From NCBI GenBank assembly GCA_900551955.1, contig UWSE01000002.1:1-59227 (forward strand): a stretch of DNA of 59,227 bases, read 5' to 3'. This DNA is from an uncultured Mollicutes bacterium (GTDB lineage: Bacteria; Bacillota_I; Bacilli_A; UBA3375). Every line of letters starts with the position of its first letter. Positions within the stretch are counted from its first letter, which is position 1. A model generated the notes under the pieces. It was given only the letters and a program-made list of their open reading frames with translations. It ran no database searches and was not told the DNA's origin. Made by a program: the position numbers and the translations under genes. Shown here in pieces: positions 26,275-36,311 of the stretch.

Positions 26275-26755
26275 CTAATAACCCTTCTATTTCTTCAATT
26301 ATAATAGTTTTATTATCTATGTTAACATCAATAATAAAACTATCAATAAATGGAACTAACCCACTTTTATTACCTTTGATACGTAAATAGTTATAGATTC
26401 CACCATCAACAACTTTACTAACTACTCCACATTCAATATGTTGTTGATTAAATACTCGGCAACCTTCTAAGTCATGATTAAAATATTCTCCTTCATCTAA
26501 TACATCATGACTTAAAGGTTGGGCTTTGATCATTTTACCTTTTAGACCCATTACTTCGTTTATATTATTATACCCTTTTAGTTTGATAATTATAAAGTTT
26601 TTATGTTGATAGCTATCTTCTATTATGAATTTTTGATCATTAACCCAAATTTCAGCACCAAGACCAAAACGTTCTTTAATAAAATCTGAATTAGTTAATA
26701 TTCTCAATTCACCATTAATTCCGTGAGTATTAACAATCTTCCCTATTTCTTTCAT
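26264..26755 (-). CDS. rimM: Ribosome maturation factor RimM
   Basis: 163 residues, starting with GKIVNTHGINGELRI (typical RimM entry) followed by a PRC-barrel half with GVVSKVVDGG. It assists 16S rRNA processing and 30S head maturation. It lies between coaE and trmD; the start has GGAGATGT and overlaps coaE by 26 bases. Confidence 0.92.
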   Translation of the reverse strand: MKEIGKIVNTHGINGELRILTNSDFIKERFGLGAEIWVNDQKFIIEDSYQHKNFIIIKLKGYNNINEVMGLKGKMIKAQPLSHDVLDEGEYFNHDLEGCRVFNQQHIECGVVSKVVDGGIYNYLRIKGNKSGLVPFIDSFIIDVNIDNKTIIIEEIEGLLDEN

Positions 26756-27278
26756 ACATCTCCATAATACTATTAATTTGTTCTTCTAGTGGTTTCATGT
26801 CATCAATACTATTATCAACACAATAAGTATGAGCACCGGTTAAAAAAATTTCACGTTGTTGGTTATTGATTAATAAGAATGTTTCTTCATCACTGCCACG
26901 TTTTACTACTCGTTGTTTACGTACATTTGTTGGTGCTTGAACTATTAAGCCTAAATCATAGTTATCAAAAATAGTTAAAGCATTATAACCATCAATAATC
27001 ACATCATGATTGTTACCTACTTTTTCTTTTAAAATTGGGTAAATATAATTTTGTAGTTTGCTGCGTTTAACTTGATCAATGAAAATGATTTTACGCATCA
27101 AACTAAAATCTATTTCATCAATTTCTAAGATTTTACACACTTGTTTAGCTATATCATCTTGCTGGTATAACTCTTTTACGATAATATCTAATTCCAGTAG
27201 TGGTAAATTAAGTTTTGTGCTTAAATATTTAGCGACAAAACTTTTTCCACTACCAATTCTTCCATCAATAACTATCAT
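26730..27278 (-). CDS. coaE: Dephospho-CoA kinase (divergent)
   Basis: 182 residues with P-loop DGRIGSGKS near the N-terminus (usual GLTGGIGSGKS), then LELD and a distal VKRGSDEE segment fitting the lid. It would phosphorylate dephospho-CoA, the last step to coenzyme A. Position after mutM is the usual coaE slot in Firmicutes, which supports the call despite divergence. The ATG at 27278 overlaps the mutM stop as ATGA; an upstream GTG at 27293 is a less likely start. Confidence 0.8.
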   Translation of the reverse strand: MIVIDGRIGSGKSFVAKYLSTKLNLPLLELDIIVKELYQQDDIAKQVCKILEIDEIDFSLMRKIIFIDQVKRSKLQNYIYPILKEKVGNNHDVIIDGYNALTIFDNYDLGLIVQAPTNVRKQRVVKRGSDEETFLLINNQQREIFLTGAHTYCVDNSIDDMKPLEEQINSIMEMYERNREDC

Positions 27279-28102
27279 AACTTTTTCTGACACTTAGGAC
27301 AAAAGTGCGTCCCACGTCCTCCTACTTTTATTTTTTCAATTGGAGTTTGACAAACAACACATGGTTGTTTGGTTCTTCCATACACTTGTAATTGATTTTG
27401 GAAATGACCCGAAAGATTTCCAACACTTAAAAAACTATGAATTGTGGTTCCACCCAACTTAATTGCTTTAGTTAGCACATTTTTACTAGCTTCAATTATA
27501 AGTTCAAAGTCTTTTTTCTTTAATTTATTCACTTTAGTTTCCGGATGAATTTTTACACTAAACAATACTTCATCAACATAAATGTTTCCTAAACCGACTA
27601 TAATACTTTGATCTAGTAAAAATTGTTTGATTGTTATAGTTCTACGTTTAGCTTTATTATATAGATAATCACTAGTCATTTCTTGATCAAAAGGTTCATA
27701 ACCTAATTTAGCTATTCCTTTTAAACTTGCTTCATCTTCCTTTTTAACTAACTCTAGTGTTCCAAATTGACGAGTATCGTTATACATTAAGATACTGTCA
27801 TCACTAAAGTTAAAGATGACATGGTCATGTTTTGTTGGATGAGTATATTCATCATAATAATTATACTTTCCTTCCATGCGTAGATGTGACACGATAGTAT
27901 AATCATCTAAATCTAAATATAAGTATTTCCCAAAACGACGAATTTTCCTAAAAGTTTGATTAACCAAAACTGATTCAAACTCACTAACATCAACATTCTT
28001 AATCAGTTTTGGGCATCTAACTTCTACACTAATAATCGTTTTCCCGATAATTAGTGATTCTAATCCACGACGCACTGTTTCAACTTCAGGTAATTCAGGC
28101 AT
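27275..28102 (-). CDS. mutM: Formamidopyrimidine-DNA glycosylase
   Basis: 275 residues, beginning MPELPEVETVRRGLE with catalytic P2/E3, a GKYLYLDLDDY segment, H2TH region, and a C-terminal zinc finger (CVVC and CPKC) with the GRGTHFC lesion-recognition arginine. It removes 8-oxoguanine and FapyG from DNA. It follows a methyltransferase gene by 1 base, with AGGAG upstream of the ATG. Confidence 0.96.
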   Translation of the reverse strand: MPELPEVETVRRGLESLIIGKTIISVEVRCPKLIKNVDVSEFESVLVNQTFRKIRRFGKYLYLDLDDYTIVSHLRMEGKYNYYDEYTHPTKHDHVIFNFSDDSILMYNDTRQFGTLELVKKEDEASLKGIAKLGYEPFDQEMTSDYLYNKAKRRTITIKQFLLDQSIIVGLGNIYVDEVLFSVKIHPETKVNKLKKKDFELIIEASKNVLTKAIKLGGTTIHSFLSVGNLSGHFQNQLQVYGRTKQPCVVCQTPIEKIKVGGRGTHFCPKCQKKL

Positions 28103-28103
28103 C

Positions 28104-28802
28104 TTATCTCCTTTTAAATACTAAATAATAACGATTAGGGGTTTTATATGTTTGTTCTAATTTAAAATATTTAAACCATTTGCTACGATAATAATTAATT
28201 GAATGAAATGCTTGGGTATGTTCTTCTTGAGCGATTAATTCGTCATCTTTATACAATTTAAATTGATGACGAATTAATGGTTTAATTTTTGATAACCGAT
28301 AACTATACCAATCTAAAGATAAATCATCAGATAATACTTTAACTTCATGATAATTATCTAAGTCAATTAGATTACGTGGTGCTTGAATATCAACTATTAA
28401 ATAGCCATTAGTAACTAAGCAATTATAAAAATAATAACCCAGTTGGGTAATATCATCTTTATCGATAATATAGTTTAAGGTATCAGTGGTCATGATTACA
28501 CAACCATAAATTTGTTCTAATTTACTTAAACCATTAACATCTCCGACTACAACCCGACTATCAGTTATTGATGACAATTTTTGATTAGTGATATCAACCA
28601 TTGTTGGTGAGATATCATAACCAAAAACACTCACTCCTTTTTTAGCTAACCTAGTTACCACTTCTCCAGTTCCACAACCAAAATCAAAAATAGGTAGCTG
28701 ATGAGGATTATAATAATTTATTAAATCAGTAATTTGATCATAATCTATATCACGTTGCATTACATCATAATACTTACCTACTTCATCATAAATATTATTC
28801 AT
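28104..28802 (-). CDS. Class I SAM-dependent methyltransferase, substrate unknown
   Basis: 232 residues. The N-terminal YDEVGKYYDVMQRDIDY, SAM motif IFDFGCGTGEV (near 38-48) and the acidic loop after SVFGYDIS fit the YqeM-like methyltransferase group. The substrate is not evident. The ATG at 28802 overlaps the dnaE stop (ATGAATAA) and has GAGGG upstream, so I prefer it to the start four codons earlier. Confidence 0.8.
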   Translation of the reverse strand: MNNIYDEVGKYYDVMQRDIDYDQITDLINYYNPHQLPIFDFGCGTGEVVTRLAKKGVSVFGYDISPTMVDITNQKLSSITDSRVVVGDVNGLSKLEQIYGCVIMTTDTLNYIIDKDDITQLGYYFYNCLVTNGYLIVDIQAPRNLIDLDNYHEVKVLSDDLSLDWYSYRLSKIKPLIRHQFKLYKDDELIAQEEHTQAFHSINYYRSKWFKYFKLEQTYKTPNRYYLVFKRR

Positions 28803-31734
28803 ATATTCCCTCAACTATTTTATTATCATTATAGCAATTAATAACACAACATACATATTTACCAATACTAGATTTAATTATCCCTTGGTATTTATCATAA
28901 ACTTTTGGAAATACTACTAAATCAAAAATCCCCTTTGATTGAACTTGTAAAAAACACATTGGTTCATTATTTTTAGTTAAAGTTTCTTTAAACATATTTA
29001 TATGAACTAATACTAAAAACTTCCCTGATAACTTACGATTAATAACATCATCTAATAACGCTACTTTTCGTTTATATTTATTTTGATATTCAGGTAATAG
29101 CTTTTTAAATAAGTCATATTGAAGATTAATATCTAATGCTTGAAACTCTCTGTCTGATAATTCTTCTTCACTATATTCTTCAACTTCATCAATAGCTATC
29201 TCACCACCAAATTCTAATAAATCTACTACATCAATTTCACAGAACTTAGTTAAATTATTGATTAAAGTTTGATGATTATATTTCAAGAAGTCAAAAGCTG
29301 AAGCATTTACTAGGTTAATAACTTGTTGTTTAGTTAATTTAACTTTAGCAACAATCTTCATCATCACTTCTTCAACAGTAGGTTCTAATCCCAATTCTTG
29401 ACGAGCTTGAATAATAGCTTTAGCTTGCTCTATTCCAATCCCTTTAACCGTTAATAATCCCATTCGGAGAGCATTAGGTTCAATACTTACTTCAAGAGAA
29501 GAATAAAGGATTGAAGGTGGTAATAAGCTAATTTTATTTTTAACAAGCTCAATTAAGAATTCATCACGTTTGTTACTCTTAAATGTATAATAAAATAATC
29601 GAGCATAAAAAATCAACGGATAATGGGCTTTTAGATATGCCATTTGATATACAATTAAGGCATATCCATAAGCATGGGCTTTATTAAATCCATATCCGGC
29701 AAATTTTTCTATCTGATCAAAGATTCTATTAACATAATCTTCTTGATAACCTCTAGTTAATGATGTTTTAATAAAATCTTCACGAATACTTTTAATCATA
29801 CTAGCATCTTTTTTACTTATCCCTCGACGTAAAATATCTGCTCTACCTAGATCATAACCAGCAATTAGCTGCGCTAATTGCATAATTTGTTCTTGATATA
29901 CAATAATTCCACTAGTGGATTGTAAGATTTTATCTACTTCATTACGGACTTTAAATTTCTGTTTAAAAGATTGATAATGCGGAATAAAGCCTTTAGGACC
30001 AGGACGATATAGTGCTAATGTTAACGCGATATCATCCATATTACGTGGTTGAATATAACCTAATGCTTCTCGCATCCCAACCGAATCGATTTGAAATACT
30101 CCTAAGGTTAGAGCACTACATAATAAATCAAAGGTCTTTTGATCATTTAAGGGAATATTATTTAAATCAAAATCTGGGTTATCTATTTTAACATCATCGA
30201 CAATTTGACGAATAAATGTTAAATTACTTAATGCTAAGATATCCATTTTCAATAATCCCATTTGTTCTAATTCTTTTGCTTCTTGTAAACTTACTAATTC
30301 GTGATTAACCGCACAATATTGATCAATTGATTCAGCACTAATGATAATTCCTGCTGCATGAATTGATGTTTGATGGGCTAGGCCTTCAATATCTTTAATA
30401 ATCGGAGTTAAGATTTCAATCTCTGGATGCGAAATTAAAATATCCTTTAAGTTTGCATTCTCTAAGGTATTTTCTTCAAAGCTTTGATATACGTTTAAAC
30501 TCTTAGCAACTTTATCAATTAAATCAAGCGAAAAACCATTCGCTTTAGCTACATCTCGAAAGGCACTTTTGACCAAAAATCGATTAATTGTTCCAATTTT
30601 ACAAACATGTTCGACACCAAAACGTTTAGCGATATAATCATAGACATCATTACGACGAACGTCTTCAAAGTCTAAATCGATATCGGGCATGGTTTTTCGC
30701 ATCGGATTTAAGAAACGTTCAAATAACAAGCCATGTTTAATCGGATCAATATTAGTTATTCCAATACTATAAGCAACTAAACATCCAGCAGCACTACCAC
30801 GGCTAGGACCAACCATAATATTATTACTTTTAGCAAATTTAACTATATCCCAAACAATTAAGAAGTAACTAGCATAGCCTAATTGATCGATTGTTTTTAA
30901 TTCAGATTTAAGTCGTTCTAAATAACGATTGTCGACTTTACCTGATAATCGTTTTTGTAAACCTTTTAAACTTAACCGATATAAATAATCTATATCGCTC
31001 ATATTATCAGGAATAAATTGATATTTTGGCTTAGGTGCATGCAACTCATCTAAATTGTAGTTACAACTAATAGCTACTTCTTGACTATAATCAGCAAACG
31101 GGAAATCATAAGTTGCACTCAAACACTTGGTTTGTAGATTACGACGGTAACGTTTTTGCATGCTCACATTAGTGTGGTTACGCATCGCATTAAGCGTCTC
31201 CATACTATTTAATTGTGAAGCATATAAAAACGTTTTTTCACTGATATCTATTGTTTTAACTTTTTGTGCTTCAATTACTTCTTTAAATTTAAAAAATAAC
31301 GGTACTTGTTCTGAAGTTATTCCTAAATATAATTGATCAAAGATATCTGTTAGTTGATGATATAAACTAAAATCATTTTTCAATATTTGATCTTGAATGT
31401 ATCCTTTAGCTACAATACATATTAAATCTTCTTCTTCACTTAAAATAATTGGTTGATCATTTAATTGCAATGTATTTAAATGAAATAAGCGTTGTAATCC
31501 TTTTATGTTTTTGGCATACAAAAACAATTGTTGATTACTAATTGTGATTTCTAAACCAACTACTGGATGTAAATTGTGTTTTTGTGCTAAGGTAATTAAT
31601 TTATAACAACCAAAAGTGTTAGTGTCGCAGATACTAATAAATGCTTGATGATTGTTAATGCAAAATTGTATATAATCATCAAGTTTTATTAAACTATGTA
31701 AAAAGTCATATTCACTTTTGGTGTTTAAATACAT
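28795..31734 (-). CDS. dnaE: DNA polymerase III subunit alpha (DnaE), PHP domain degenerate
   Basis: 979 residues, shorter than the roughly 1,100 of Bacillus DnaE. The polymerase palm is intact, with GPSRGSAAGCL (309-319) and PDIDLDFED (350-358), followed by fingers, a helix-hairpin-helix region (LLTVKGIG) and a C-terminal OB-like domain. At the N-terminus the PHP metal ligands (usual HxHxxYS) are replaced by YLNTKSEYDFL, so metal binding and any proofreading or pyrophosphatase activity there are unlikely (inference). The start overlaps the nrnA stop (TAATG) after GGAGGG. It is probably the primer-extending partner of PolC, which is not in the window. Confidence 0.93.
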   Translation of the reverse strand: MYLNTKSEYDFLHSLIKLDDYIQFCINNHQAFISICDTNTFGCYKLITLAQKHNLHPVVGLEITISNQQLFLYAKNIKGLQRLFHLNTLQLNDQPIILSEEEDLICIVAKGYIQDQILKNDFSLYHQLTDIFDQLYLGITSEQVPLFFKFKEVIEAQKVKTIDISEKTFLYASQLNSMETLNAMRNHTNVSMQKRYRRNLQTKCLSATYDFPFADYSQEVAISCNYNLDELHAPKPKYQFIPDNMSDIDYLYRLSLKGLQKRLSGKVDNRYLERLKSELKTIDQLGYASYFLIVWDIVKFAKSNNIMVGPSRGSAAGCLVAYSIGITNIDPIKHGLLFERFLNPMRKTMPDIDLDFEDVRRNDVYDYIAKRFGVEHVCKIGTINRFLVKSAFRDVAKANGFSLDLIDKVAKSLNVYQSFEENTLENANLKDILISHPEIEILTPIIKDIEGLAHQTSIHAAGIIISAESIDQYCAVNHELVSLQEAKELEQMGLLKMDILALSNLTFIRQIVDDVKIDNPDFDLNNIPLNDQKTFDLLCSALTLGVFQIDSVGMREALGYIQPRNMDDIALTLALYRPGPKGFIPHYQSFKQKFKVRNEVDKILQSTSGIIVYQEQIMQLAQLIAGYDLGRADILRRGISKKDASMIKSIREDFIKTSLTRGYQEDYVNRIFDQIEKFAGYGFNKAHAYGYALIVYQMAYLKAHYPLIFYARLFYYTFKSNKRDEFLIELVKNKISLLPPSILYSSLEVSIEPNALRMGLLTVKGIGIEQAKAIIQARQELGLEPTVEEVMMKIVAKVKLTKQQVINLVNASAFDFLKYNHQTLINNLTKFCEIDVVDLLEFGGEIAIDEVEEYSEEELSDREFQALDINLQYDLFKKLLPEYQNKYKRKVALLDDVINRKLSGKFLVLVHINMFKETLTKNNEPMCFLQVQSKGIFDLVVFPKVYDKYQGIIKSSIGKYVCCVINCYNDNKIVEGIYE

Positions 31735-32696
31735 TAACCCTCCAATACTTCTTTTAATGCTTTGACTACATCTTTAATTGTCGCTTCATTGTGGATGGTT
31801 GCTCCACTAGCATTTTTGTGGCCTCCACCATCAAATTGTTTAGCAACCGGTTCAATATTATATTGACTACGGCTACGAATATTAACCCGAATAAAACTTG
31901 GATACTCATTAAAAACAACCCATGCTTTAAGTTGTTTTATATTTCCTAAAAAGTTAGCAACTAAACTAACATGCGCAGGAATTACTCCCAATTCTTTTTG
32001 CAGTTCTTGAGAAAAGTAGATATAACCTAATCCATCCTCAATGACAATATTGTTATAAGCATAACCTACTAAACGTAATACATTATGATCATAAGTTGTT
32101 AAATGCATAATTGTATCTTCATAATCCCAATCATATTTAACTAATTCACTAACTGTACTAAAGGTTTGTGGTCGAGAGTTAGGGAATTTAAAACCACCTG
32201 TATCACTATAAATGCCATAATATAAATTACGAGCCACTAAATCACTTAAGACTAAATTATTATCAAACTCATGTAATTGATTAAAAATATAAGCAAGTAA
32301 TTCACAACAACTACTACTCTCTTCATCAACGATATTAATATCACCATAAACTTCATCACCATTATCAATATGATGGTCGATTTTGATAATATATGCTCCA
32401 TCTTTATAGCGTTCGTCTTCCACTCTGGCTGCATTAGCAGTATCAACAACAATAACTAAACTTTTTTTAAATAGTTCATCGTCAACTATATCGATTTCAC
32501 CAATATAATTAAATTCTTTAAACCCATCTTCTCCAACAGCATAAATATTTTTATTAGGGAAGTTGTATTGTAAATAAGCTTTAAGCGCCATTTGTGATCC
32601 TAGACAATCTAGGTCAGGACGTTTATGACGATGAATAATAATATTTTGATGTTCATTAATTTTTTCTAATAATATTTTAATTTCTGCTTTAAACAT
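31734..32696 (-). CDS. nrnA: Bifunctional oligoribonuclease/PAP phosphatase NrnA (DHH family)
   Basis: 320 residues. DHH motifs are HRHKRPDLDCLGS (22-34), VVDTANAARVED and IDHHIDNGD; the DHHA1 domain ends with GGGHKNASGA (289-298). It degrades short RNA to mononucleotides and hydrolyses pAp. It precedes dnaE, as ytqI does in Bacillus. The normal D of RPD is kept and the usual HxNPDxDxxGS is altered to HRHKRPDLDCLGS. Confidence 0.92.
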   Translation of the reverse strand: MFKAEIKILLEKINEHQNIIIHRHKRPDLDCLGSQMALKAYLQYNFPNKNIYAVGEDGFKEFNYIGEIDIVDDELFKKSLVIVVDTANAARVEDERYKDGAYIIKIDHHIDNGDEVYGDINIVDEESSSCCELLAYIFNQLHEFDNNLVLSDLVARNLYYGIYSDTGGFKFPNSRPQTFSTVSELVKYDWDYEDTIMHLTTYDHNVLRLVGYAYNNIVIEDGLGYIYFSQELQKELGVIPAHVSLVANFLGNIKQLKAWVVFNEYPSFIRVNIRSRSQYNIEPVAKQFDGGGHKNASGATIHNEATIKDVVKALKEVLEG

Positions 32697-33231
32697 TACT
32701 CTCCATTTCTTCTAATACTTCTTTAATCTTATCGATACTAATCGCAAAGCTATTTAATTGTTTTACTACTTTTTGATTATTTCCATAAGCGATATTTAAT
32801 CGATCACAAAATTCTAATCGCCGTTTTTTATTATTACATATTTGCCAATTAATTAAATCATTAAGTGAATAGTCTAATGGATGGGGGTTTACTACTTGTA
32901 AGTGACTTAAAGCTTCTTTTAAATCATTAAGACTAGCATGTTCTACTCCAACTTTATGGTTGTCTTTTGATTTAGCTAAGTGTGAAGGTAAGTATGCATG
33001 TTTAACATGCTCAATATGCTCACTTACCTTCATTCTAATTTTTTCTCCAGGACCATCAGGATCTGTGAAGACAATAATTTCATAATCTTGACTTAATTTT
33101 TTAAGTTGTGCTAACTTATCATCATCTAATCCTAGACCTGATGTTTGAAAAGTCATAATATTTGGATCTAATTCTTTAAGTCGGTTAGTATCACTTTTAC
33201 CTTCGACAACAATTAAAGGTGGTTTATTCAT
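32689..33231 (-). CDS. rnmV: Ribonuclease M5 (Toprim)
   Basis: 180 residues with the Toprim motifs VVEGKSD (8-14) and FTDPDGPGEKIR (55-66), then the M5-specific C-terminal half. It matures the 5S rRNA ends in low-GC Gram-positives. The start at 33231 (MNKPPLIVVEG) has AAGGGAAG upstream; the longer frame would overlap xerC by over 60 bases. Its usual partner rsmA does not follow. Confidence 0.9.
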   Translation of the reverse strand: MNKPPLIVVEGKSDTNRLKELDPNIMTFQTSGLGLDDDKLAQLKKLSQDYEIIVFTDPDGPGEKIRMKVSEHIEHVKHAYLPSHLAKSKDNHKVGVEHASLNDLKEALSHLQVVNPHPLDYSLNDLINWQICNNKKRRLEFCDRLNIAYGNNQKVVKQLNSFAISIDKIKEVLEEMESNV

Positions 33232-34117
33232 CTTCCCTTCTTCCATTCGTTTGTTGATATATTTTTTGTAAGTTTTCTTTAGTGACATGGGTATATACTT
33301 GCGTAGTGCTTAAACTAGAATGACCTAATAATTCTTGTACCATTCTAATATCCATACCGTTTTCTAGTAAATGGGTTGCATATGAGTGTCTTAATGTGTG
33401 GGGTGTAATATTCGCCATAATCGCTGTATTATTAATTACTTTATTAACAATATCTCTAACTCCTCGATCAGTTAGCGGATTACCATTTTTATTAACAAAT
33501 AAAGTTTTATGAAATTTACCTTTTTTCATCAAATCATGACGAGCAGTATTAATATAACGTTCAATAACTTCATAACAATAGTCATTAATTGGCACCATTC
33601 GTGGTTTATCACCTTTTCCTCTAACATATATTACATGTTCTTGATTTAAATCATCAATAGTTAAACTACATAACTCACTAACCCGTAATCCAGTAGAATA
33701 AATAGTTAAAATTAAACAATAATTACGTTGACCTAGACTTGTTGTTTGATCGATACTATCAAGTAACATTTTAATTTCACTTTGATATAAAAACTTAGGT
33801 AAAGGGTGAGCACTCTTTGGATATACTAGTAATGTCGCAGGATTAGTGTCGATAATTTCTTGTAGTTCTAAGAAATTATAAAAACTTTTAATTACACTAA
33901 TACTATGAGCAATACTAGTATTTTTATAACCTAACTCATATAATCCAGAAATAAATATTTTTAAATCTTGATTTGTAGCTTTATCTAATTTAATATCACA
34001 ATCATCACAAAACTCACTTAATCGTTGTAATTCGTGAGCATACGATTGAATTGTATGCTCACTATAATTACGTTCAACCGTAATATAGTCAATAAATTGA
34101 TCAATTAATAACACCAT
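33224..34117 (-). CDS. xerC: Tyrosine recombinase XerC
   Basis: 297 residues with a SAM-like N-terminal core-binding domain and a catalytic domain bearing R145, K168, H240, R243, H266 and Tyr275 (TTQVYTHV). It resolves chromosome dimers at dif with XerD. Its place right after trmFO is the codV position of Bacillus, which favours a housekeeping XerC over a mobile integrase. No attachment site is seen nearby. Confidence 0.93.
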   Translation of the reverse strand: MVLLIDQFIDYITVERNYSEHTIQSYAHELQRLSEFCDDCDIKLDKATNQDLKIFISGLYELGYKNTSIAHSISVIKSFYNFLELQEIIDTNPATLLVYPKSAHPLPKFLYQSEIKMLLDSIDQTTSLGQRNYCLILTIYSTGLRVSELCSLTIDDLNQEHVIYVRGKGDKPRMVPINDYCYEVIERYINTARHDLMKKGKFHKTLFVNKNGNPLTDRGVRDIVNKVINNTAIMANITPHTLRHSYATHLLENGMDIRMVQELLGHSSLSTTQVYTHVTKENLQKIYQQTNGRREDE

Positions 34118-35402
34118 TATCCTTTACAAATTGATCAAAGCAATAAATTGCTCTTATTGCATAACCCAACTTTTTATATTTCTTTTTAACTTTAAGATCA
34201 AAGTCTTTAATGATTCCAAAATTTATTTTCATTGGTTGGAAATCATCAGGATCAGCATGAGTTATATAATAACTTAGAGCTCCTATGGCTGTTTCTTGGG
34301 GAAAAATTACCATCTCTTCGCCACGTAAATAACGGTCCATATTAATTGCTGCATTAATGCCTGTACTAGCACTTTCAATATAACCATCTACTCCTGTTAC
34401 TTGACCTCCAAAGAAAATGTGAGGATGAGTTTTTAATTGTAAATATTGATTTAATACTTTTGGTGAATTTATATAATTGTTTTTATGCATCACACCATAA
34501 CGAATAATATTAGCATGTTCTAAACCAGGAATCATGTGGATAATCCGTTCTTGTTCGCCAAAAGTTAAGTGAGTTTGAAAACCTACGATGTTATATAATG
34601 TCTTAATTGCATTATCTTGACGAAGTTGGACAACAGCATATGGACGTGTGCCATCGGGTTGTTCTAAACCAACTGGTTTCATTGGTCCATATAATAGTGT
34701 TTGTTCACCACGCTTAGCCATTATTTCAAATGGCATACAACCTTCAAAGACTTTTAACTCAAAGTCTTTAGGTTCAACACACTTAGCATTAATTAGTTCA
34801 TGATAAAAATATTCAAATTCTTCTTTAGTCATCGGACAGTTAATATAACTAGCTTCTCCTTTATCATAACGAGATTTAAAATATGCTTTATCCATATTAA
34901 TTGAATCAAATTCAATAATTGGTGCAGCAGCATCAAAGAAGTATCCAAAATCATCACCTAATAAATTTTTTAAACTATCAAGTAATTTCTCACTAGTAAG
35001 AGGACCTGTACAAATAATTGTTGGTGTATCATCAAGATTATAATACTCTTGAGTAATTACTTCAATATTTGGGTGATTATAAATCTTGTCCGTAATATAA
35101 TCAGAAAAATGATGACGATCAACCGCTAGTGCTGAACCAGCTGCTAATGGTTGATCCATTGCTGCTTTCATGACAATTGAGTTTAATTTTGTCATCTCAT
35201 ATTTTAATAAACCAGGACCTGTAACAAGTTCATACGAACGAAGTGAATTTGAACAAACAAGCTCAGCAAATTTGTCAGTATTATGAGCGGGAGTTGAATT
35301 AAGGGGACGTTGTTCAAATAACTTAACTTTATGCCCTTTGTTAGCTAAATACCAACTAGCTTCACAACCAGCTAGACCTGCTCCAATTACGTTAACTTCC
35401 AT
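34101..35402 (-). CDS. trmFO: Methylenetetrahydrofolate--tRNA-(uracil-5-)-methyltransferase TrmFO
   Basis: 433 residues. The FAD-binding VIGAGLAGCEAS at the N-terminus, AELVCSNSLRS, GALSYYITH and EGCMPFEIMAKRGEQTL fit TrmFO. It makes m5U54 in tRNA using methylene-THF and FADH2. The ATG at 35402 is spaced ideally from AAGGAG; the GTG one codon earlier is less likely. It is the first gene of a long operon down to tex, following the parB terminator. Confidence 0.95.
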   Translation of the reverse strand: MEVNVIGAGLAGCEASWYLANKGHKVKLFEQRPLNSTPAHNTDKFAELVCSNSLRSYELVTGPGLLKYEMTKLNSIVMKAAMDQPLAAGSALAVDRHHFSDYITDKIYNHPNIEVITQEYYNLDDTPTIICTGPLTSEKLLDSLKNLLGDDFGYFFDAAAPIIEFDSINMDKAYFKSRYDKGEASYINCPMTKEEFEYFYHELINAKCVEPKDFELKVFEGCMPFEIMAKRGEQTLLYGPMKPVGLEQPDGTRPYAVVQLRQDNAIKTLYNIVGFQTHLTFGEQERIIHMIPGLEHANIIRYGVMHKNNYINSPKVLNQYLQLKTHPHIFFGGQVTGVDGYIESASTGINAAINMDRYLRGEEMVIFPQETAIGALSYYITHADPDDFQPMKINFGIIKDFDLKVKKKYKKLGYAIRAIYCFDQFVKDNGVIN

Positions 35403-35423
35403 CACTACTCCTTTTAATACAAC

Positions 35424-35455
35424 AAAATAAGTAAAAAAGAATTTTTACTTATTTT
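35424..35455 (-). terminator. AT-rich terminator hairpin after parB
   Basis: AAAATAAGTAAAAA (35424-35437) and TTTTTACTTATTTT (35442-35455) form a 14-bp AT-only-like stem beginning at the parB stop codon, followed by TTTTGTTG on the minus strand. It separates the rlmN-to-parB operon from trmFO, though its low GC content makes it weaker than the other terminators here. Confidence 0.55.
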
Positions 35456-36311
35456 ACACAAGATTTAATTGTTCTAATAAATTTTCTAATTCATCAGGCG
35501 AGTTATATTTAAATTCAATACTACCCTTTTTTTCTCCCGTTACAATTACTTGAACACCAAGTTTTTCTCTAACAATTGTTTCAATGCGTTTATTACGTGC
35601 ACTCTTAACAGTTTCATTGGCACGACGTTGTTTTACTTTAATTGTAGATTTGCCTTTAGCACTATTTGCTAATTCTTCTGTTTGACGTACATTTAAATTT
35701 TGGCTAATGATTTGATCAACAATTTGGTGTTGACGTTTTTTATCATCGATAGTAATTAACACTTTAACATGTCCCATACTTAGTAAACCTTTATCAACTG
35801 ATTCTAATATATCTTCATCTAATTTAAGTAAACGAATAATGTTAGCTACATGTGAACGAGATTTACCGACTTTATTGGCTAGCTGTTCTTGAGTATATCC
35901 TAAATTATCTATTAAGCTTTGATAACTTCTAGCTTCCTCGACAATACTCAAATCTTCACGTTGTATATTTTCTACTAATGCTACTTCCATCATTTGTTGA
36001 TCTGTATAATCATAAATGATTGCAGGTATAGTTTTTAAGCCAGCTAATTTAGAAGCACGATAACGACGTTCTCCAGAAATAATTTCATAACCTACTAATG
36101 TTTCTCTTAGTAAGATTGGTTGAAATAATCCATTTTCTTTAATTGATTCTGATAACTCTTCTAAGGCTTTTTGATCAAACGTTTTTCGTGGTTGATAAGG
36201 GTTTGGTTTAATTTTACCAACACTAACATCAAATACTTCTCGTTGATTATTAGCACTCATATTTTGTTCAATTAAATGACTTAATCCACTTCCTAATCCT
36301 TTTTTACTCAT
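35454..36311 (-). CDS. parB: Chromosome partitioning protein ParB (Spo0J)
   Basis: 285 residues. The CTP-binding motifs GERRYRA (80-86) and ENIQRED (114-120) are intact, followed by the HTH for parS (about 137-160) and a C-terminal dimerisation region. ParB spreads on DNA as a CTP clamp around parS and loads SMC. It overlaps parA by 8 bases. No full parS site (TGTTTCACGTGAAACA-like) was found in the window. Confidence 0.95.
   Translation of the reverse strand: MSKKGLGSGLSHLIEQNMSANNQREVFDVSVGKIKPNPYQPRKTFDQKALEELSESIKENGLFQPILLRETLVGYEIISGERRYRASKLAGLKTIPAIIYDYTDQQMMEVALVENIQREDLSIVEEARSYQSLIDNLGYTQEQLANKVGKSRSHVANIIRLLKLDEDILESVDKGLLSMGHVKVLITIDDKKRQHQIVDQIISQNLNVRQTEELANSAKGKSTIKVKQRRANETVKSARNKRIETIVREKLGVQVIVTGEKKGSIEFKYNSPDELENLLEQLNLV

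Noticed and set aside
33224..34117. Tyrosine recombinase considered as a phage or element integrase
   Set aside because: Its position after trmFO and before RNase M5, with all catalytic residues and no attachment repeats or phage genes, fits housekeeping XerC.
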